Assembly: GCA_029747015.1 (NCBI GenBank)
Contig: JAKOGI010001181.1
Coordinates: 124,001 to 188,000, forward strand
Reading direction: 5' to 3'
DNA: 64,000 nt
From: Carnegiea gigantea
Taxonomy: Eukaryota > Streptophyta > Magnoliopsida > Caryophyllales > Cactaceae
Shown one piece after another: positions 23,594 to 35,615 of the stretch; the first letter of the stretch is position 1, and each line of letters starts with the position of its first letter. The position numbers and the translations under genes were made by a program. The notes beneath the pieces were generated by a model that worked only from the letters and a program-made list of their open reading frames with translations, was not told where the DNA came from and ran no database searches.

Positions 23594-26500
23594 ATGGCAT
23601 CTAACAAGGATTGGATGAACCTCGAAGACCACCTTAGTGAAGACTATGAAAAGGGAGTGGAAAGTTTCTTGGACTATGCATTTACTAAATTAGGGACAGA
23701 GTCCATTCGGTGTCCATGCGCGAAATGTGTTAACATAGAGTTTGGGAATCGGGAGCTAGTTCATGGCCATCTCTTAGCTTATGGAATGGTCAAAAGGTAT
23801 ACATTTTGGTATCATCATGGGGAGACATTTAGTGAGCCTGGTGATGAGATGAATGATGATGATGATGATGATGATATAGATGAAATGCAGGGTATTTTAA
23901 ATGATTTGTATCATGATTTTAATGATATAAGATCCTTCAATCATGACAAAGCAGATGAGGAGCCAAATAATGAGGCTAAGAGGTTTTTTAGGTTACTGAA
24001 GGATTCACAAGATCCTGTTTATCATGGCTGTAAGTCTTCAAAAATGTCTGCTTTAGTAAAACTCCTTCACATTAAAACTCTAGGACGATGGAGTAATGAG
24101 TCGTTTACTATGCTGTTGAAATTCATGAAAGAAGAGTTGTTGCCAAATGGATCGAACTTGCCAGATTCCTATTATGAGGCAAAAAAGATGATCAAAGATC
24201 TTGGACTTTCTTATGAGAAAATCGATTCATGTGTGAATGATGGCATATTATATTGGAAGGAGGATGAGAAGTTAGATGCATGTAAGGTATGTGGTGCATC
24301 TAGATGGAAGATTGATAAGTGTAATGGTGAGGACAAATATAGTTCAAATGGTAAAAGAATAGCGTAAAAGACTTTGCGTTACTTTCCATTGAAGCAAAGG
24401 TTACAAAGGTTATATATGTCCTCCAAGACAGCTTCCTTGATGAGATGGCATCATGATAAAAGAAAGAAAGATGGAATAATGAGGCATCCGACTAATTCCC
24501 TTGCATAGAAATCATTTGATGAGGTGCATAAAGGATTTGCTTCTGACCCTCGTAATGTTAGACTTGGCCTTGCCTGTGATGGTTTCCAACCTTTCGCAAA
24601 TTCCAAAACTTCATATAGCATTTGGCCTGTTATTTTGATTCCATATAACTTGCCTCCTGAGTTGTGCATGAGACAATCTAATATGATTCTTTCAATGCTC
24701 ATTCCCGGTCCTGATAGTCCCGGTGATGCAATTGATATATATTTGCAACCCTTAATTGAGGAGTTGAAGGAGTTATGGGAAATGGGTGTTGAAACCTATG
24801 ATGCATTTTCTAGCTCTCATTTTCAACTCCATGCAAGTTTATTATGAACAATTAATGATTTTCCTGCATATGGCATGTTATCTGGATGGAGTACTAAGGG
24901 GAAGTTAGCATGCCTCGTTTGCATGAAGGAGACTCACTCAATGAGGTTGTCTCATGGTGGTAAGCAATGCTATATGGGCCATCGACGCTATTTACCTATG
25001 AACCATAAATTTCGAAAACAGAAAGATCTATTTGATGGAACCATTGAACGCGGTGTACCTCCAAATCCTTATTCGATCGATGAAATTCTTCATCAATTGA
25101 AAGACCTTGAGAACCTTGTATTAACTAAGGCTCCACATATGAAGGCCAAAATATCTCATGAGAAGAGAGGTGATAATTGGAACAAGAAAAGTATATTCTT
25201 TCACCTTCCATATTGGAAGGACCTTTTATTACGCCACAATCTGGGTGTGATGCATATTGAGAAGAATATATGCGATAATATCCTTGGAACAATCATGAAC
25301 ATCAAGGGAAAAACCAAGGATACTATCAAGACGCGTCTTGATCTAGAGAAAATGGGTTTAAGATTCGATTTGCACTTGTTGAAAGATGGTGACAAGTTTA
25401 AGATACCTCCTGCTTCGTACAGTTTATCTCTTCCTGAAAAGCGCATGTTTTGCAAAGTCTTGAAAGAGTTAAAAGTGCCCGATGGATTTTCTTCCAACAT
25501 ATCTTATTGTGTGAACATGAAGGAAACTAAGATATCTGGTCTCAAGAGTCATGATTGCCATGTTATTCTCAAACATCTATTACCACTAGCTTTGTGTGGT
25601 CTTCTTGCACCACCAGTACGAGAGGCACTCATTGAGCTATCAATGTTTTTTGATATATTAGGTGCTAAAGAACTAAAGGTGGATGACTTAGAGCAAATTG
25701 AAGCTCAAATCCTCCTTACTTTATGTAAGCTGGAAAAGGCTTTCCCTCCAGCATTTTTCGATATTATGTTGCATTTGTCTATCCACTTGGTTCATGAAGC
25801 TAAAATTGGGGGTCCTGTCCAATTTAGATGGATGTATCCTATCGAACAAGTTATGTATATATTGAAGTCCTACATCCGCAATAGGACTGGGCCAGAGGCA
25901 TCAATCGCAGAGGGCTATTTAGCTGATGAATGTATGACCCTTTGTTCAAGGTATCGACACAGCATAGAGACCAAGTTTAACCGTCCTCATCGAAATTATG
26001 AAAATCAAGTTGAGAATGATGGAGGCTTATCTATCTTTAATCACCCTGGCCGTGGATTAGGTTCCCAAAGAGTTCATACTGATGTTGAGAAACATGAGTT
26101 ACACAAAGCTCATTTCTATATTTTGAAGAATTGTGATGAGGTCCAACCTTTTCTAGAGTAAGTCTTGCATTGAAAATATTTTTCTTTATTTTTAAACACT
26201 TTGTATTCCAATTTAATTTGTGTGAACTAAAATTTTTTTTTTTAATTCAGACAATATTCTACGAGCCAACCATCTAATGCTACACTTTCTGAGGAGGAAT
26301 GGTTTAAAAACTTTAGAGAATGGTTCAAGTGTGAAGTAAGTATATAATACCATATCAATTATCCCATATATATACACGTTAGCACATGCTTGTCTTAATA
26401 CATTGTAAATAATCTTTTTAGGTAACGCGATTATATGAAGTTGAGAAGACTGAAAAAATGGAAGATTTGCTTTCATTGGCACGTGGTCCGACACAATATG

Positions 26501-27003
26501 TCACCTCTTTTAGTGGATATATTGTTAATGGATATAGATTTCATATAGAAGAGTGGGAAAAGAATTTTATAACCCAAAATAGTGGTGTGGTCGTAATTGG
26601 AAATACAGGTCAAGGAGATGAAAACATAGATTATTATGGGGCCCTGACTGATGTGCTTCAACTACAATACCTTGGGGGAAAACGAGTGGTGCTATTTCGT
26701 TGTAAGTGGTTCAATGTATATGACAAGATTAGAGGGATTAAAATGGATGAATATCGCTTTGTTAGTATTAATTGCAAACGACAATTAAATACTAATGAGC
26801 CGTTTATCCTGGCTAGCCAAGCGAATCAGGCTTTCTATGCAATCGATAATGTGAACAAAGGATGGCATGTAGTTCTCAAGTCGCAACCACATTCCTCTTA
26901 CGAAATGCCATCATCAGATGATACAAATGCTGTTAGTTATCAAAGTGAAGCGCATCAAGATGGTCAACAAAGATCGAGAAAGAGGGGGAAGGGAGATATA
27001 TAA
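23594..27003 (+). pseudogene. CACTA-1 TNP2-type transposase, three nonsense codons
   Basis: Exons 23594-26157, 26251-26335 and 26422-27003 (GT-AG, frame kept) would encode 1076 aa. The start is the ATG at 23594 (MASNKDWMN). In order: Transpos_assoc domain with RCPCAKCVN (residues about 5-80), an acidic Asp run, the Transposase_21/TNP2 core (FASDPRNVRLGLACDGF, SYSIWPVILIPYNLPPELCM, MLSGWSTKGKLACLVC, NLGVMHIEKNICDNILGTIM), DUF4218 (HDCHVILKHLLPLAL, FRWMYPIEQ) and DUF4216 (DYYGALTDVLQLQYLGGKRV) in exon 3. In-frame stops lie at 24365-24367 (TAA), 24506-24508 (TAG, Trp expected) and 24845-24847 (TGA, Trp expected). There is no frameshift in 3.2 kb of coding sequence, so decay began recently. An active copy would cut and move CACTA ends. 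Confidence 0.9.
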
Positions 27004-27538
27004 TTGTACTTTCTTTAATGATTATATTAATGATGTTCTCTTGACATTTGCTAAGTAAACATTTCTTTTTTCTTATTTTAGAATGTCTTTAACTAATGTT
27101 TTGTCCCAATTTTTTCTTTTTCTTTGTTATTAATGTTTTTTTCATTATTAGCTTATCAATGTTTGACCTTTGGGTTATAGGTGCATATAATTGAATTTTG
27201 AACTTTTGGTTTTTTTCAAGGATGTGTTACTTTTCTGTTTTCAGTTTTCTTCAAATGGTTCAATAGTGCTCTACAACAGATAATGCTGCCACCACAACAC
27301 CGGTCACGACAACCACTAGACAGTTACAACAAGTGCACGAAAGGACACAGGGCAATGGTAACTACCATGACAAGACTCGTAAGACACCGATAGTACATGC
27401 GACAGAACTTATGACGTCCAGTTCATTCCAGCTTAAGAGGCAAATCTAAATGTGTCCATTGATTCTTCAGCTAGTGTTAATATGTTTGTTTCATGGAAAA
27501 TAACTACTTTTACCTTGCTTATTTCTTGTTGCAGAAAG

Positions 27539-30500
27539 ATGACTTCTTCTGATTTAGGGAATGGATTAGGAAATAAGTCTTCCATGCTAGGGTCTGATAG
27601 GTAGATGTTCGTAGCATCTGGTATGTTAGCTAGAGGTCGCAGACGGAAGTTGCAAGAACTATATGCCTCCAAAAGCCATAATACTAGTTTTTTGGAGAGG
27701 GGGACTAATAATAAAGTTTATGTTGAGAGTTATGCTACTATCGGTACATCAACAGATGGTTCATTGATGAGATATTCTTCAATTGGAGCTAATTCTAGTG
27801 ATGGAGATCCCTTCAATCCAATGAGACATTTCTCTGGTTCTCGTAATCCTAGTTGTCCTCCTCAGAATGATGATGTTTCGAATGATGGATTTGATGCTGA
27901 CAATGATGATAATGATAATGCATCATTCTCCGAGAATGATGCTATATCATCCTCAGAAGATGAGGATTTGCATAATCCTCAACATCCTTATAATCTCAAT
28001 CGTGCAATCGGAGAATCTGAACCTGCTACTGAGATAGCTCAAGCAGAGCATGATAATGCGACAGAAGCAATTCAAAATGAGGAAGAAATCAACAATGGTT
28101 AGCTTTTCTTTTTTTCACTAAATTTTGTTTTTATGATTTATGTTTTACGTATGCTCTGAACTTGATCACAGGAGGTGTTTCTAAAAAGAGGAAGCCAGAT
28201 AAAAGAAGTGGAAAAACACGAGGTAAAAACAAATGTAAAGAGATTGCAAAGCTCAAACCTGGAGAGAAACTTCCAATAGAATTCTACCGTAATCGTGCTG
28301 TTGGAGAGAATTATGATGTTTTTGTGAGACACTTGGGAATTATAGTTCGTGATACTAACATTTGCCCCCCTAAGGGTGCATAGATGGAAAAATATTGGTG
28401 ATAGACAACTGGAACACATGTGGCAGGCAGTAACGGTATGCGTGATTCTTTAAAAGTCACACATATCTAAATGTATATATATCAATGATGATTGATGCTT
28501 ATGTTAATGGTACTGCTATTTATTTTTTATTTTGTTGTAGACTGTTTTCTACAATGATGATATGGAAGTGTACCGTGAACACGTTTTGGAACATATGCAT
28601 GCCTTGTGGACTAATTGGAGGGCTGACTTAAAGAGGTATAATATCACAAAGCCTGGAAGTAGCTTACGACAAGCTTTAGATCACGTGCCTAGTGGACTCG
28701 ATAAATACGAGTGGGAGTGGCTTGTGAAAGAGATCTATTCAAAGGATCCCCACAAGGTTTCATAGTAACATGGTTTCTTTTTCATTGCGTATTACTTTCT
28801 TATTTTATAACTAATAATCATTTTTATTACAAACAAATTTCATCTTACTTTGTTGTCATTTCTAAAATTTAGAAAGCAAGTGCTCGGAACTCTGCAAATA
28901 GATCATACTATAAGAAAGATAGACTCCATAGAATAGGAAGTAAGCCTTATCAGCAAGTTGCTTGGGAGCTGGTAATGTATTTATGAAACTTAAGGTTTTT
29001 TTCCCCCCTTGCAATTTCATGCACGTGATTGTTATATTTGACTGCCAATTTGGTATTGGAAAAGGGTGCAAAGACTGGAAATGAGCCATCTTTTCTACAA
29101 ATGTTCCGTGAAACTCACAAAAAGGGTACTGAGTTTGCAACTCGAGAAATAGCTCAAAAATATGTACGTATAGTTAATTGAAGCTCCGCAACTTTCTTTG
29201 GAAAGTACAAATTGTTAATGTTCTTTGTTTTTTTTTTTAGGATGAAATTCGAGATGTTATGGAAAAAGATCCTTCACTTTCACAAATGGAGGTGGGTGTT
29301 CTTTTGAGCTTTTGTATTTTTGTTGTGGTTTCTCTAAGAGAGGTTAGGTTGTTTCTAAAAGATTTATTATATTGCTGGATTATCAGGATTATGTTTATAT
29401 GTTATGCAGCTTTGAGAATGAATATCATCAGCATCTCTTTTTTAGCTCATCCTTTAAGAAAGTGTGGCGCTTGAGAAGATGCGCCGAATTAAAAGATTAT
29501 GTTTATGTGTTGTTGAGAATGAATATCATGAACATCGATGTTTTAGATGTGCATTTTCTAAGAGATGTTACTGCATTGTGAGTTCTTGGTGAAGTTACAT
29601 GGGTGCTACTTAAAGGAAGCATGATTAGACACATATAAGTCTTTTGCTATGCATTGTCTAGTTTGGGGCAGTAATTACAGCTTACTCATTTTGTTTTTTG
29701 AAAAAAACAATCATGTAGCATACTTGGATGATAAATAAGTCATCTCTGCTTAATTGATTATGCATAACTTTGTTCCAATTGGCAGGTTGCTGAAAAGGTC
29801 TTCAAGTCAAAATCCCGAAGTCAGGTACTTGGCCTTGGGGGAGGAGTAAAGCCAAAAGATGTAAGCGGATCGTACTCTACTAGAGCTGAGCTTGAAGTTG
29901 AACTAAATGTTACAAGAAGAAAGAATGAAGTTCTTACTGATCGTTTGGCGACAGTTGAAGCGGAAAATGAAAAACTTCAAAACCGCGTGGAGTCGGTTGA
30001 AACTGAAATGATGAAGATCAAGGATCTTGTTTTCCAACAATTCAACACTCGTCCACCATCTACTGCATGCGATGGACATGAAACTCGAGGTTCGAACTTA
30101 ATTTCAATTTTTATATTGTTCTTTGAAAATTGGTTTGGGTTAAATGTTGGTAGATATTTGGATGGTGTTTATCATTGAATTTGTGGTGGTTGTAGTCGAT
30201 TGAGCCTGAAATGATCTGTAGTGCTCTAAAGGTCTGGTTTTAATATGCATTTTGCTGGAATTTGCTGTTTGTGAGCATATATGATGCAAGCGTCTTAGTT
30301 GGATTTTGGTGATGCTCCTGATTTGCTAATATATCTCAATAATTAGTAATTCTAATTGATGAGCTAGTGGCAAGCTTTACTCCCTAGTGACGGGAGCTAC
30401 AGCTGGGCTTGACACTGGGGCATCTGGCTTTCAGAGTAAGGTCATGTCGTCTTTAGCTTATTTTTTGCAAATAATTTCAGACAAGTGATTGCATGACTTT

Positions 30501-30630
30501 TGTTGCTCGCTGGGCTTGTAATGTTAGGGCTGAGGTCCAGAAGGAAGGGGGACGTAATTCGCAAGATGATCAAAATCCACAAAATGAGAAGATCTGTATG
30601 ACGTTGAATGCTGATAGTACCTTGTTCTAG
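27539..30630 (+). pseudogene. CACTA-1 second gene, Transposase_24 (Ptta/En/Spm) family
   Basis: Proposed exons: 27539-28097, 28172-28435, 28541-28756, 28873-28971, 29065-29163, 29241-29291, 29786-30089 and a last one from about 30528. The N-terminal part is low in complexity and acidic (Asp/Asn/Glu-rich). The middle exons match the plant En/Spm transposase-24 pattern: WRADLKRYNI, ARNSANRSYYKKDR, SFLQMFRETHKKG, then a coiled coil (EVELNVTRRKNEVLTDRLA...) at the C-terminus. Defects: a TAG at 27602-27604 soon after the start, and one extra C in the C6 run at 28365-28370 that shifts the frame before a well-conserved segment (HRWKNIGDRQLEHMW). The phase of the last exon does not close cleanly. In En/Spm the partner gene product binds subterminal repeats; this role is inferred by position. 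Confidence 0.75.
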
Positions 30631-30837
30631 GCTTCAGCCAATTTTATTGCCATGTTTATCTTTTTGCTACTATTTCCTAGGCCTATGTTGTTGCCATGTT
30701 ATTGTATTCTAGCTATTTCTTAGTTCTTATTGTGCATGGAGTGTTGGTGACTTATTTCATATAGCTGTGTCGTGTTATTTAGTCTTTCTCCCAGGAATTC
30801 AAAATGGCAATTGCCAACTTTGAATGTTGAATTTTAG

Positions 30838-31065
30838 TATTGAACTGTGCTGGTTGATATGCTCCGGGCGGGTGGCCCATAGAGCCGTGAATTCCGGCAG
30901 GTAGCCGTTGAGTTAGTTTTATTATTGTGTTTAATTGCAGGGAATTTAATGTAAGGCTTTAAGCCTGGGAAACGGTCAGTTTTCAGGGGAAACTCTGTCC
31001 GTTTCGTCCCAAAATTTTTAAAGAAAAATGCTAACACTCCTAACCATAGGGTTGGGGGCGTTACA
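30838..31065 (+). repeat. Foreign LTR-end fragment inside CACTA-1
   Basis: About 228 bp that match the last 241 bp (51705-51945) of the solo LTR in this window: shared words ATGCTCC.GGCGGGTGGCCC, GTCAGTTTTCAG.GGAAACTC and a GTTGGGGG.GTTACA end. Same orientation relative to the window. It stops exactly at the LTR terminus. Confidence 0.85.
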
Positions 31066-31639
31066 GCTATTAACACTCCAGATTATGTCTTGTGAATGGT
31101 GGTGGTGGTGTTGGCATCATGCATTTAGAGAAAGTCGGATTTATGTCAAGGAAATGTTAATGTCTGGAACCAAAAGTATGAGATTTGTATGGTTTATGAG
31201 TGCATGTCTTTTGTGTATATATTTTTTGTAATCGCTCTCTATGAATACATCTTTAATACTTTTTCCTGCTTTGTAGGTACTTGAAGATGCTAGATTTTTG
31301 TTCCAAGTTATGGCGCTTTTCCACAGTTTTCTCTGAAGATGCGAGATCATTTGGTTTTCTCCTATGTTTATAGCGAATAGTTTATTTATTTGAACATCAA
31401 ATTTAAGAACAACTTTAACTTCTAGTTTAGAGAGTTGTTTTTTAGAGTTGAGACGCTGTTGGTATTATATTGCTTTGTAGCGTATATTTGCAAACTAATG
31501 ATTTTCGATTCAATTGACATGCATATATATAAATATATATGCAAATTCAGTATTACTAATATTTCCTTGAGTTATTTCATCCATAGTATTCCCTTGAGTT
31601 ATTTAATCCATTGTACTATTATATTGATTATACAATTTC

Positions 31640-32052
31640 CACATAATTAGTAACGAGAAAAATAATTGCTCGTTGTCAGGTGATTGCGATTTTCAACAAT
31701 AAAAAATTTCGTCGTTAACCATTATTCAATCAATAACGAGGAACAAAAGTTGTCATTAATGATAATAATTTTACATTTTTTATTTTTGATTTAATAAGCA
31801 AACGATGAACAATTTGATCGTTACTATTATTTCGTCCGTCGCTAATTAGTTAACTAATAACGACGATTTCTCTTTTCGTCGTTCTAAGAACAACGACGAA
31901 AATTTTCATTTCGTCATTAAAACTATTAACGACGGGACCAATAACAATGGACAACGACCAACTTTTTTCTCATCATTAAAGCCTTTAACGACGAAAAATA
32001 ATACATTTAACGACCAACTTTTTCGTCGTTAGAAAACTAGTTTTTAGTAGTG
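31640..32052 (+). repeat. CACTA-1 right TIR and subterminal repeats
   Basis: Many CGTCGTTA, AACGACGA and CGTCATTAA words in both orientations over about 400 bp, ending GAAAACTAGTTTTTAGTAGTG. In En/Spm such motifs bind TNPA. The array is longer here than at the left end. Confidence 0.8.
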
Positions 32053-32055
32053 TAA

Positions 32056-32659
32056 GGTCTCTTAACTTGCCAAAGAAGACTTCTAAAAAGAAGGACACTT
32101 GACCATTTCTTAGCTCTTACAATTCAGTAATGGCAGGGCAAGAGATGGGTCAGAGTGAGTTATAAACTTAAGATGAGAAAGAGAAGTTGTACTGGTGTAC
32201 CAAACATGTTATATTTGCAAAGAATCGAAACAAAATGAGGGGATTGAGGGAGGATTGAGGTCTGGGAAAGGGTTGTGCAATTGAATGAAATTAAAGTGTG
32301 AAAACTGTTCAGGGAAATAGAGTGCGAGTACTGTGAATGCGTTGTGGTTGTTGAGCTGTGGATTATTTCTTATTTGCATTGTACATAGGTAAGTGAGTTA
32401 AATGATTATGTAATTTATATGCGTGAATTTCATTTTTGAACTGGGAAATGTGGAGATTTGGAGGGTTTGTACTGTTGTTGTAAAATGGTGGCATTCGTGT
32501 AAGACTAGGGTGTAAGTGTTAACATTAGAGATGTGGGGTTCATTTAGTTGTGGTTAATTAGGTCTTGGATTGAATTGGTGTTTATAATTGTCGTGGTAGT
32601 GTGGTTGTGTTGTTGAGTTTGTGATGCATGTGTTCCGATGTTGCTTGTTTGATATGCAT
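32056..32659. other. Non-coding DNA right of CACTA-1
   Basis: No gene recognised; G/T-rich text leads into the 217-bp tandem array. Confidence 0.5.
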
Positions 32660-33330
32660 GTGCTCACTTGTATTGGTTAACCCAGATATCTATATTAAAT
32701 ATCCTGGGTTAACAGTTGAATGTGTTGTGATTGTAAATGTAGTTTGGGGTTCTGTTCTGCAGTAGTATTTGTAAAATACTTGTAATTGCTGTAGACAGAT
32801 ATAATATAGTTAGTTAGTGAGGGTATTAGTATCGTCATTTGCAGTGGCTAACTCGTAAATGCATATTGAATAAGCCATGATATAGTCATGGTTAACCCGG
32901 ATATCTGTATCGAATAGCTCGAGTTAACCGTTGGACGAGTTGTGATAGTAAATGTAGTATAGGGTTCTGTTCTGTAGTAATAGATGTTTTTGTATAATGC
33001 TTGTAATTCTATGGACATGTATAATATAGTTAGTTGGTAATAGTATTAATATATTCATTTGCAGTGGATAACTCATAAATGCGTATTGAATAATCTAGGA
33101 AATAGTAGTGGTTAACCTGTATATCTGCATTGAATAATCCAGGTTAACTGTTAGACTAGTGGTGGTTGTAAATGTAGCATGTGGTTCTATTCTGTAGTAA
33201 TAGATGTGTTTGTAAAATGTTTGTAATTGCTGTAGATAGGTATAATATAGTTAGTCGATGATAATGTTAATATCTTCATTTACAGTGGGTAACCCATAAA
33301 TGTGTATTGAATAACTCAGGATAATTGTTA
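32660..33330 (+). repeat. Tandem repeat, about 217-bp unit, three copies
   Basis: The landmark GGTTAACCCRGATATCTGTAT recurs at 32675, 32890 and 33110 (spacing 215 and 220). Each unit also has TGTAAATGTAG, GTTCTGTTCTG.AGTA, TAATATAGTTAGT and a CATTTGCAGTGG block. Around each landmark is an inverted pair (TTAACCCAGATAT...ATATCCTGGGTTAA in the first copy). A partial fourth unit follows near 33310. Confidence 0.85.
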
Positions 33331-33694
33331 ACGTATAGTGTTGTTTTAGTGCAATCGTGGAGTTAGTGTTACACGTAATAGACTTATTTGTTATAACCCA
33401 GGTTAGTACTATATGAGAAGCTAGAATCAAATTTGTTAGAGTGTAAAGGTGGTGTATATTTAGTGTGTGAAATTGGTGTTGATAAACATATGTGCATCTA
33501 CAGGTGATTGTTAGTGTAGAGCATAATGGAAGAACAAAATGCCGTTGCAGGAGGAGGTTGTGCTAGGGAGATGAATTTGTACGTATGCTGAGAGGTCTTT
33601 TAGAGAAAGGTGCGAGGGGGGAGAGTTACGTTACAATGGGGGGAGAAAAGACTGTGTGGGTGAAGGTGATTGTTAGTGTTGTATGTAATGAGTG

Positions 33695-34230
33695 TTTAAC
33701 TTGGATTACAAAATTCCTATTTTTGGGATACTCATATTATGTAAACTATTTACACACCTATTGTTTACCTTGTGACATACAATTGCAATTTTTGGGATAT
33801 ATTATGAACATAATTTAGTCTTTACCCTGGGATATACAATTGTATCTTCTGGGATATTGCTATTTACAAAAATTAATTCACATACAATTTCATCTACTGG
33901 GATACTACTATATAGAAAAATTAATTCTTATACCTATTTAGTGTTTACCCGGAACTTACAATTGATATTTATAGGATACATTTTTGCAAACAAAATTCAC
34001 ATGCCCAGTTACAGTTTACTCTGGGATACACAACTACAATTTTTGGGATACTCACGTTTTAGAAACAATTCACATACACATAATAAGTGTTTCACCTGAG
34101 ATATACAATTGTAATTTTTAGGAAACTCACATTATGCATACCAATTCACAACCATATTAATTGTTTAACTCAAATTACACAATTGTAATTTTCAGGATGC
34201 ATTGGCAACATCAATTCACAAAAATTGTTT
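33695..34230 (+). repeat. Degenerate tandem repeat, about 70-75-bp unit, seven or eight copies
   Basis: The core GGGATATACAATTGTAATTTTTGGGATACTCA recurs in varied form at about 33700, 33767, 33823, 33880 (partial), 33948, 34018, 34094 and 34168, each followed by AATTCACATAC-like text. Small plus-strand open frames here are repeat artefacts. 33331-33694, between the two arrays, is ordinary AT-rich DNA. Confidence 0.75.
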
Positions 34231-35259
34231 ACTCTCCTCAAATCATAAGCCATGCTTGACTCTAGTTCAACAACACTACACTATAACATCCAAATAATTA
34301 CACAAATTGCACCATAGTTGGCCACTTACCTTCGCTATCTCACCACCACCGACATTCATTCACTGTGCACAACCTAGGTTATCCACCACCCAATTCTGGG
34401 ATACTGCAGGTATCCACACTACTTATAACCTACTGAATGCATTTCTCTCTCCCTCAAAATGTCCACCTTTTCTACTACAAGTACAACTCATTCTCCCAAA
34501 CCTTCACATTTATAAACCAAAAATACTGTACATCATTCACTCTAATATACACCACAATTCCTCTTCTCACCTACCATTCACCAATTCAAATTAAAATTCA
34601 ACATCCTCTCTCACATATTACAATAATAACCAACAAAATTACATATAATTAAACGAACAAAATCCTTACTTTTAAGATCTGAACACCAACTTAGACGAAC
34701 TCCATAACATCTCACCAATCCAGTAGTACCCGTCCACAATTGCAGCACATTCATTGCTTCTCCTCCACTGTCGGGATCAATAGCTACCATTCCTTCGATG
34801 TCCCCTTCAACTATACCCTTCGCCTCGATGCTTATATCGAAATTTCTTTAGTTTCAACTTCTCCCCTCACACTGTCCTTCAACCTCTCTCACTTTTCAAA
34901 GGATATAAAAAATTTTGAAGAGTGGTAGCTTTGGCGTATTCATTTTCCTCTGACAAAAGGTAAGAATGAATTTGGAGAGGGGCAGCTGTAGCATATTAAT
35001 TTTCCTCTCTCCCCCTACGCTAACACATCAAAAAATATCAAGGCCCCTCTGCTAGAAAAAAATAACACCTTTTAATAAGAAAAGTACTGAATTGATAAGT
35101 GTTATTTTAAACGCCATCATTTGGTAAATTTTCCTCTATAGACTTCGAGCGGGAGAGATGGAAAAATTCAAAGAAGGATCTTGCCAAATAAAAAGAAAAT
35201 TTTAAAAAGGAAGCGAGGGAGGAGAGAGAAAAATAGGAAAGACAAGTTGCATTGCTTTA
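34231..35259. other. Non-coding DNA with one copy of an inverted 48-bp repeat
   Basis: C/T-rich on the plus strand to about 34860. 35090-35137 is the inverted match of 18625-18672 in the FKBP62 promoter. No gene is recognised; short open frames at 34307-34594 and 34740-34928 lack motifs. Confidence 0.5.
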
Positions 35260-35612
35260 GAGCATTTTAGTGGTGAGTAAGTTTTTTGACTCACCAGTGA
35301 AAAACTAACTCTGCTATATCAACTTTTGAGCCAATTTTTTAGCTCACAATCCACTATTTCTTCAATGTAAGACTCATCACTTTGATTCATCAAATAAAAT
35401 AATATCGATAGAGTCACTCTACAACACACAATCTTCTTTTTAATATCCAAAAAAGGGAAAACCAATTAAAATTTTAAAAAAACCAAAAAGTAAGGAAAAA
35501 AGTCCATGTGCTAGCTCAGGCTCACGAGCCGCTCGGTGGCTGGGCCATTGCAGGAGACACGAGCAGCTCGGTGCAACTCCTGAGGTGGGAGAGCTGGCTG
35601 CTGCAAGTGCTC
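35260..35612. mobile_element. Tourist-like (PIF/Harbinger) MITE
   Basis: 353 bp with imperfect inverted ends (GAGCATTTTAGTGG and GAGCACTTGCAGCAG) flanked by TTA at 35257-35259 and 35613-35615, the duplication typical of PIF/Harbinger. The left half is AT-rich; the right 110 bp are GC-rich (GAGCCGCTCGG, GAGCAGCTCGG). Confidence 0.75.
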
Positions 35613-35615
35613 TTA

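Larger units (their letters stand above)
21455..32052 (+). mobile_element. CACTA-1: complete En/Spm-type DNA transposon
   Basis: 10,598 bp. The left end is CACTACTAGAAACTGCATTT; the right end, read inward, is CACTACTAAAAACTAGTTTT. The flanks are TAA (21452-21454) and TAA (32053-32055), the 3-bp duplication expected for CACTA. The plus strand carries a TNP2-type transposase (23594-27003) and then a second transposase-type gene (27539-about 30630), the usual two-gene layout. Both are broken by point mutations. Both ends hold clusters of AACGAC/CGTCGTT words, probably subterminal binding sites. It also contains part of a foreign LTR (30838-31065). Confidence 0.92.
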
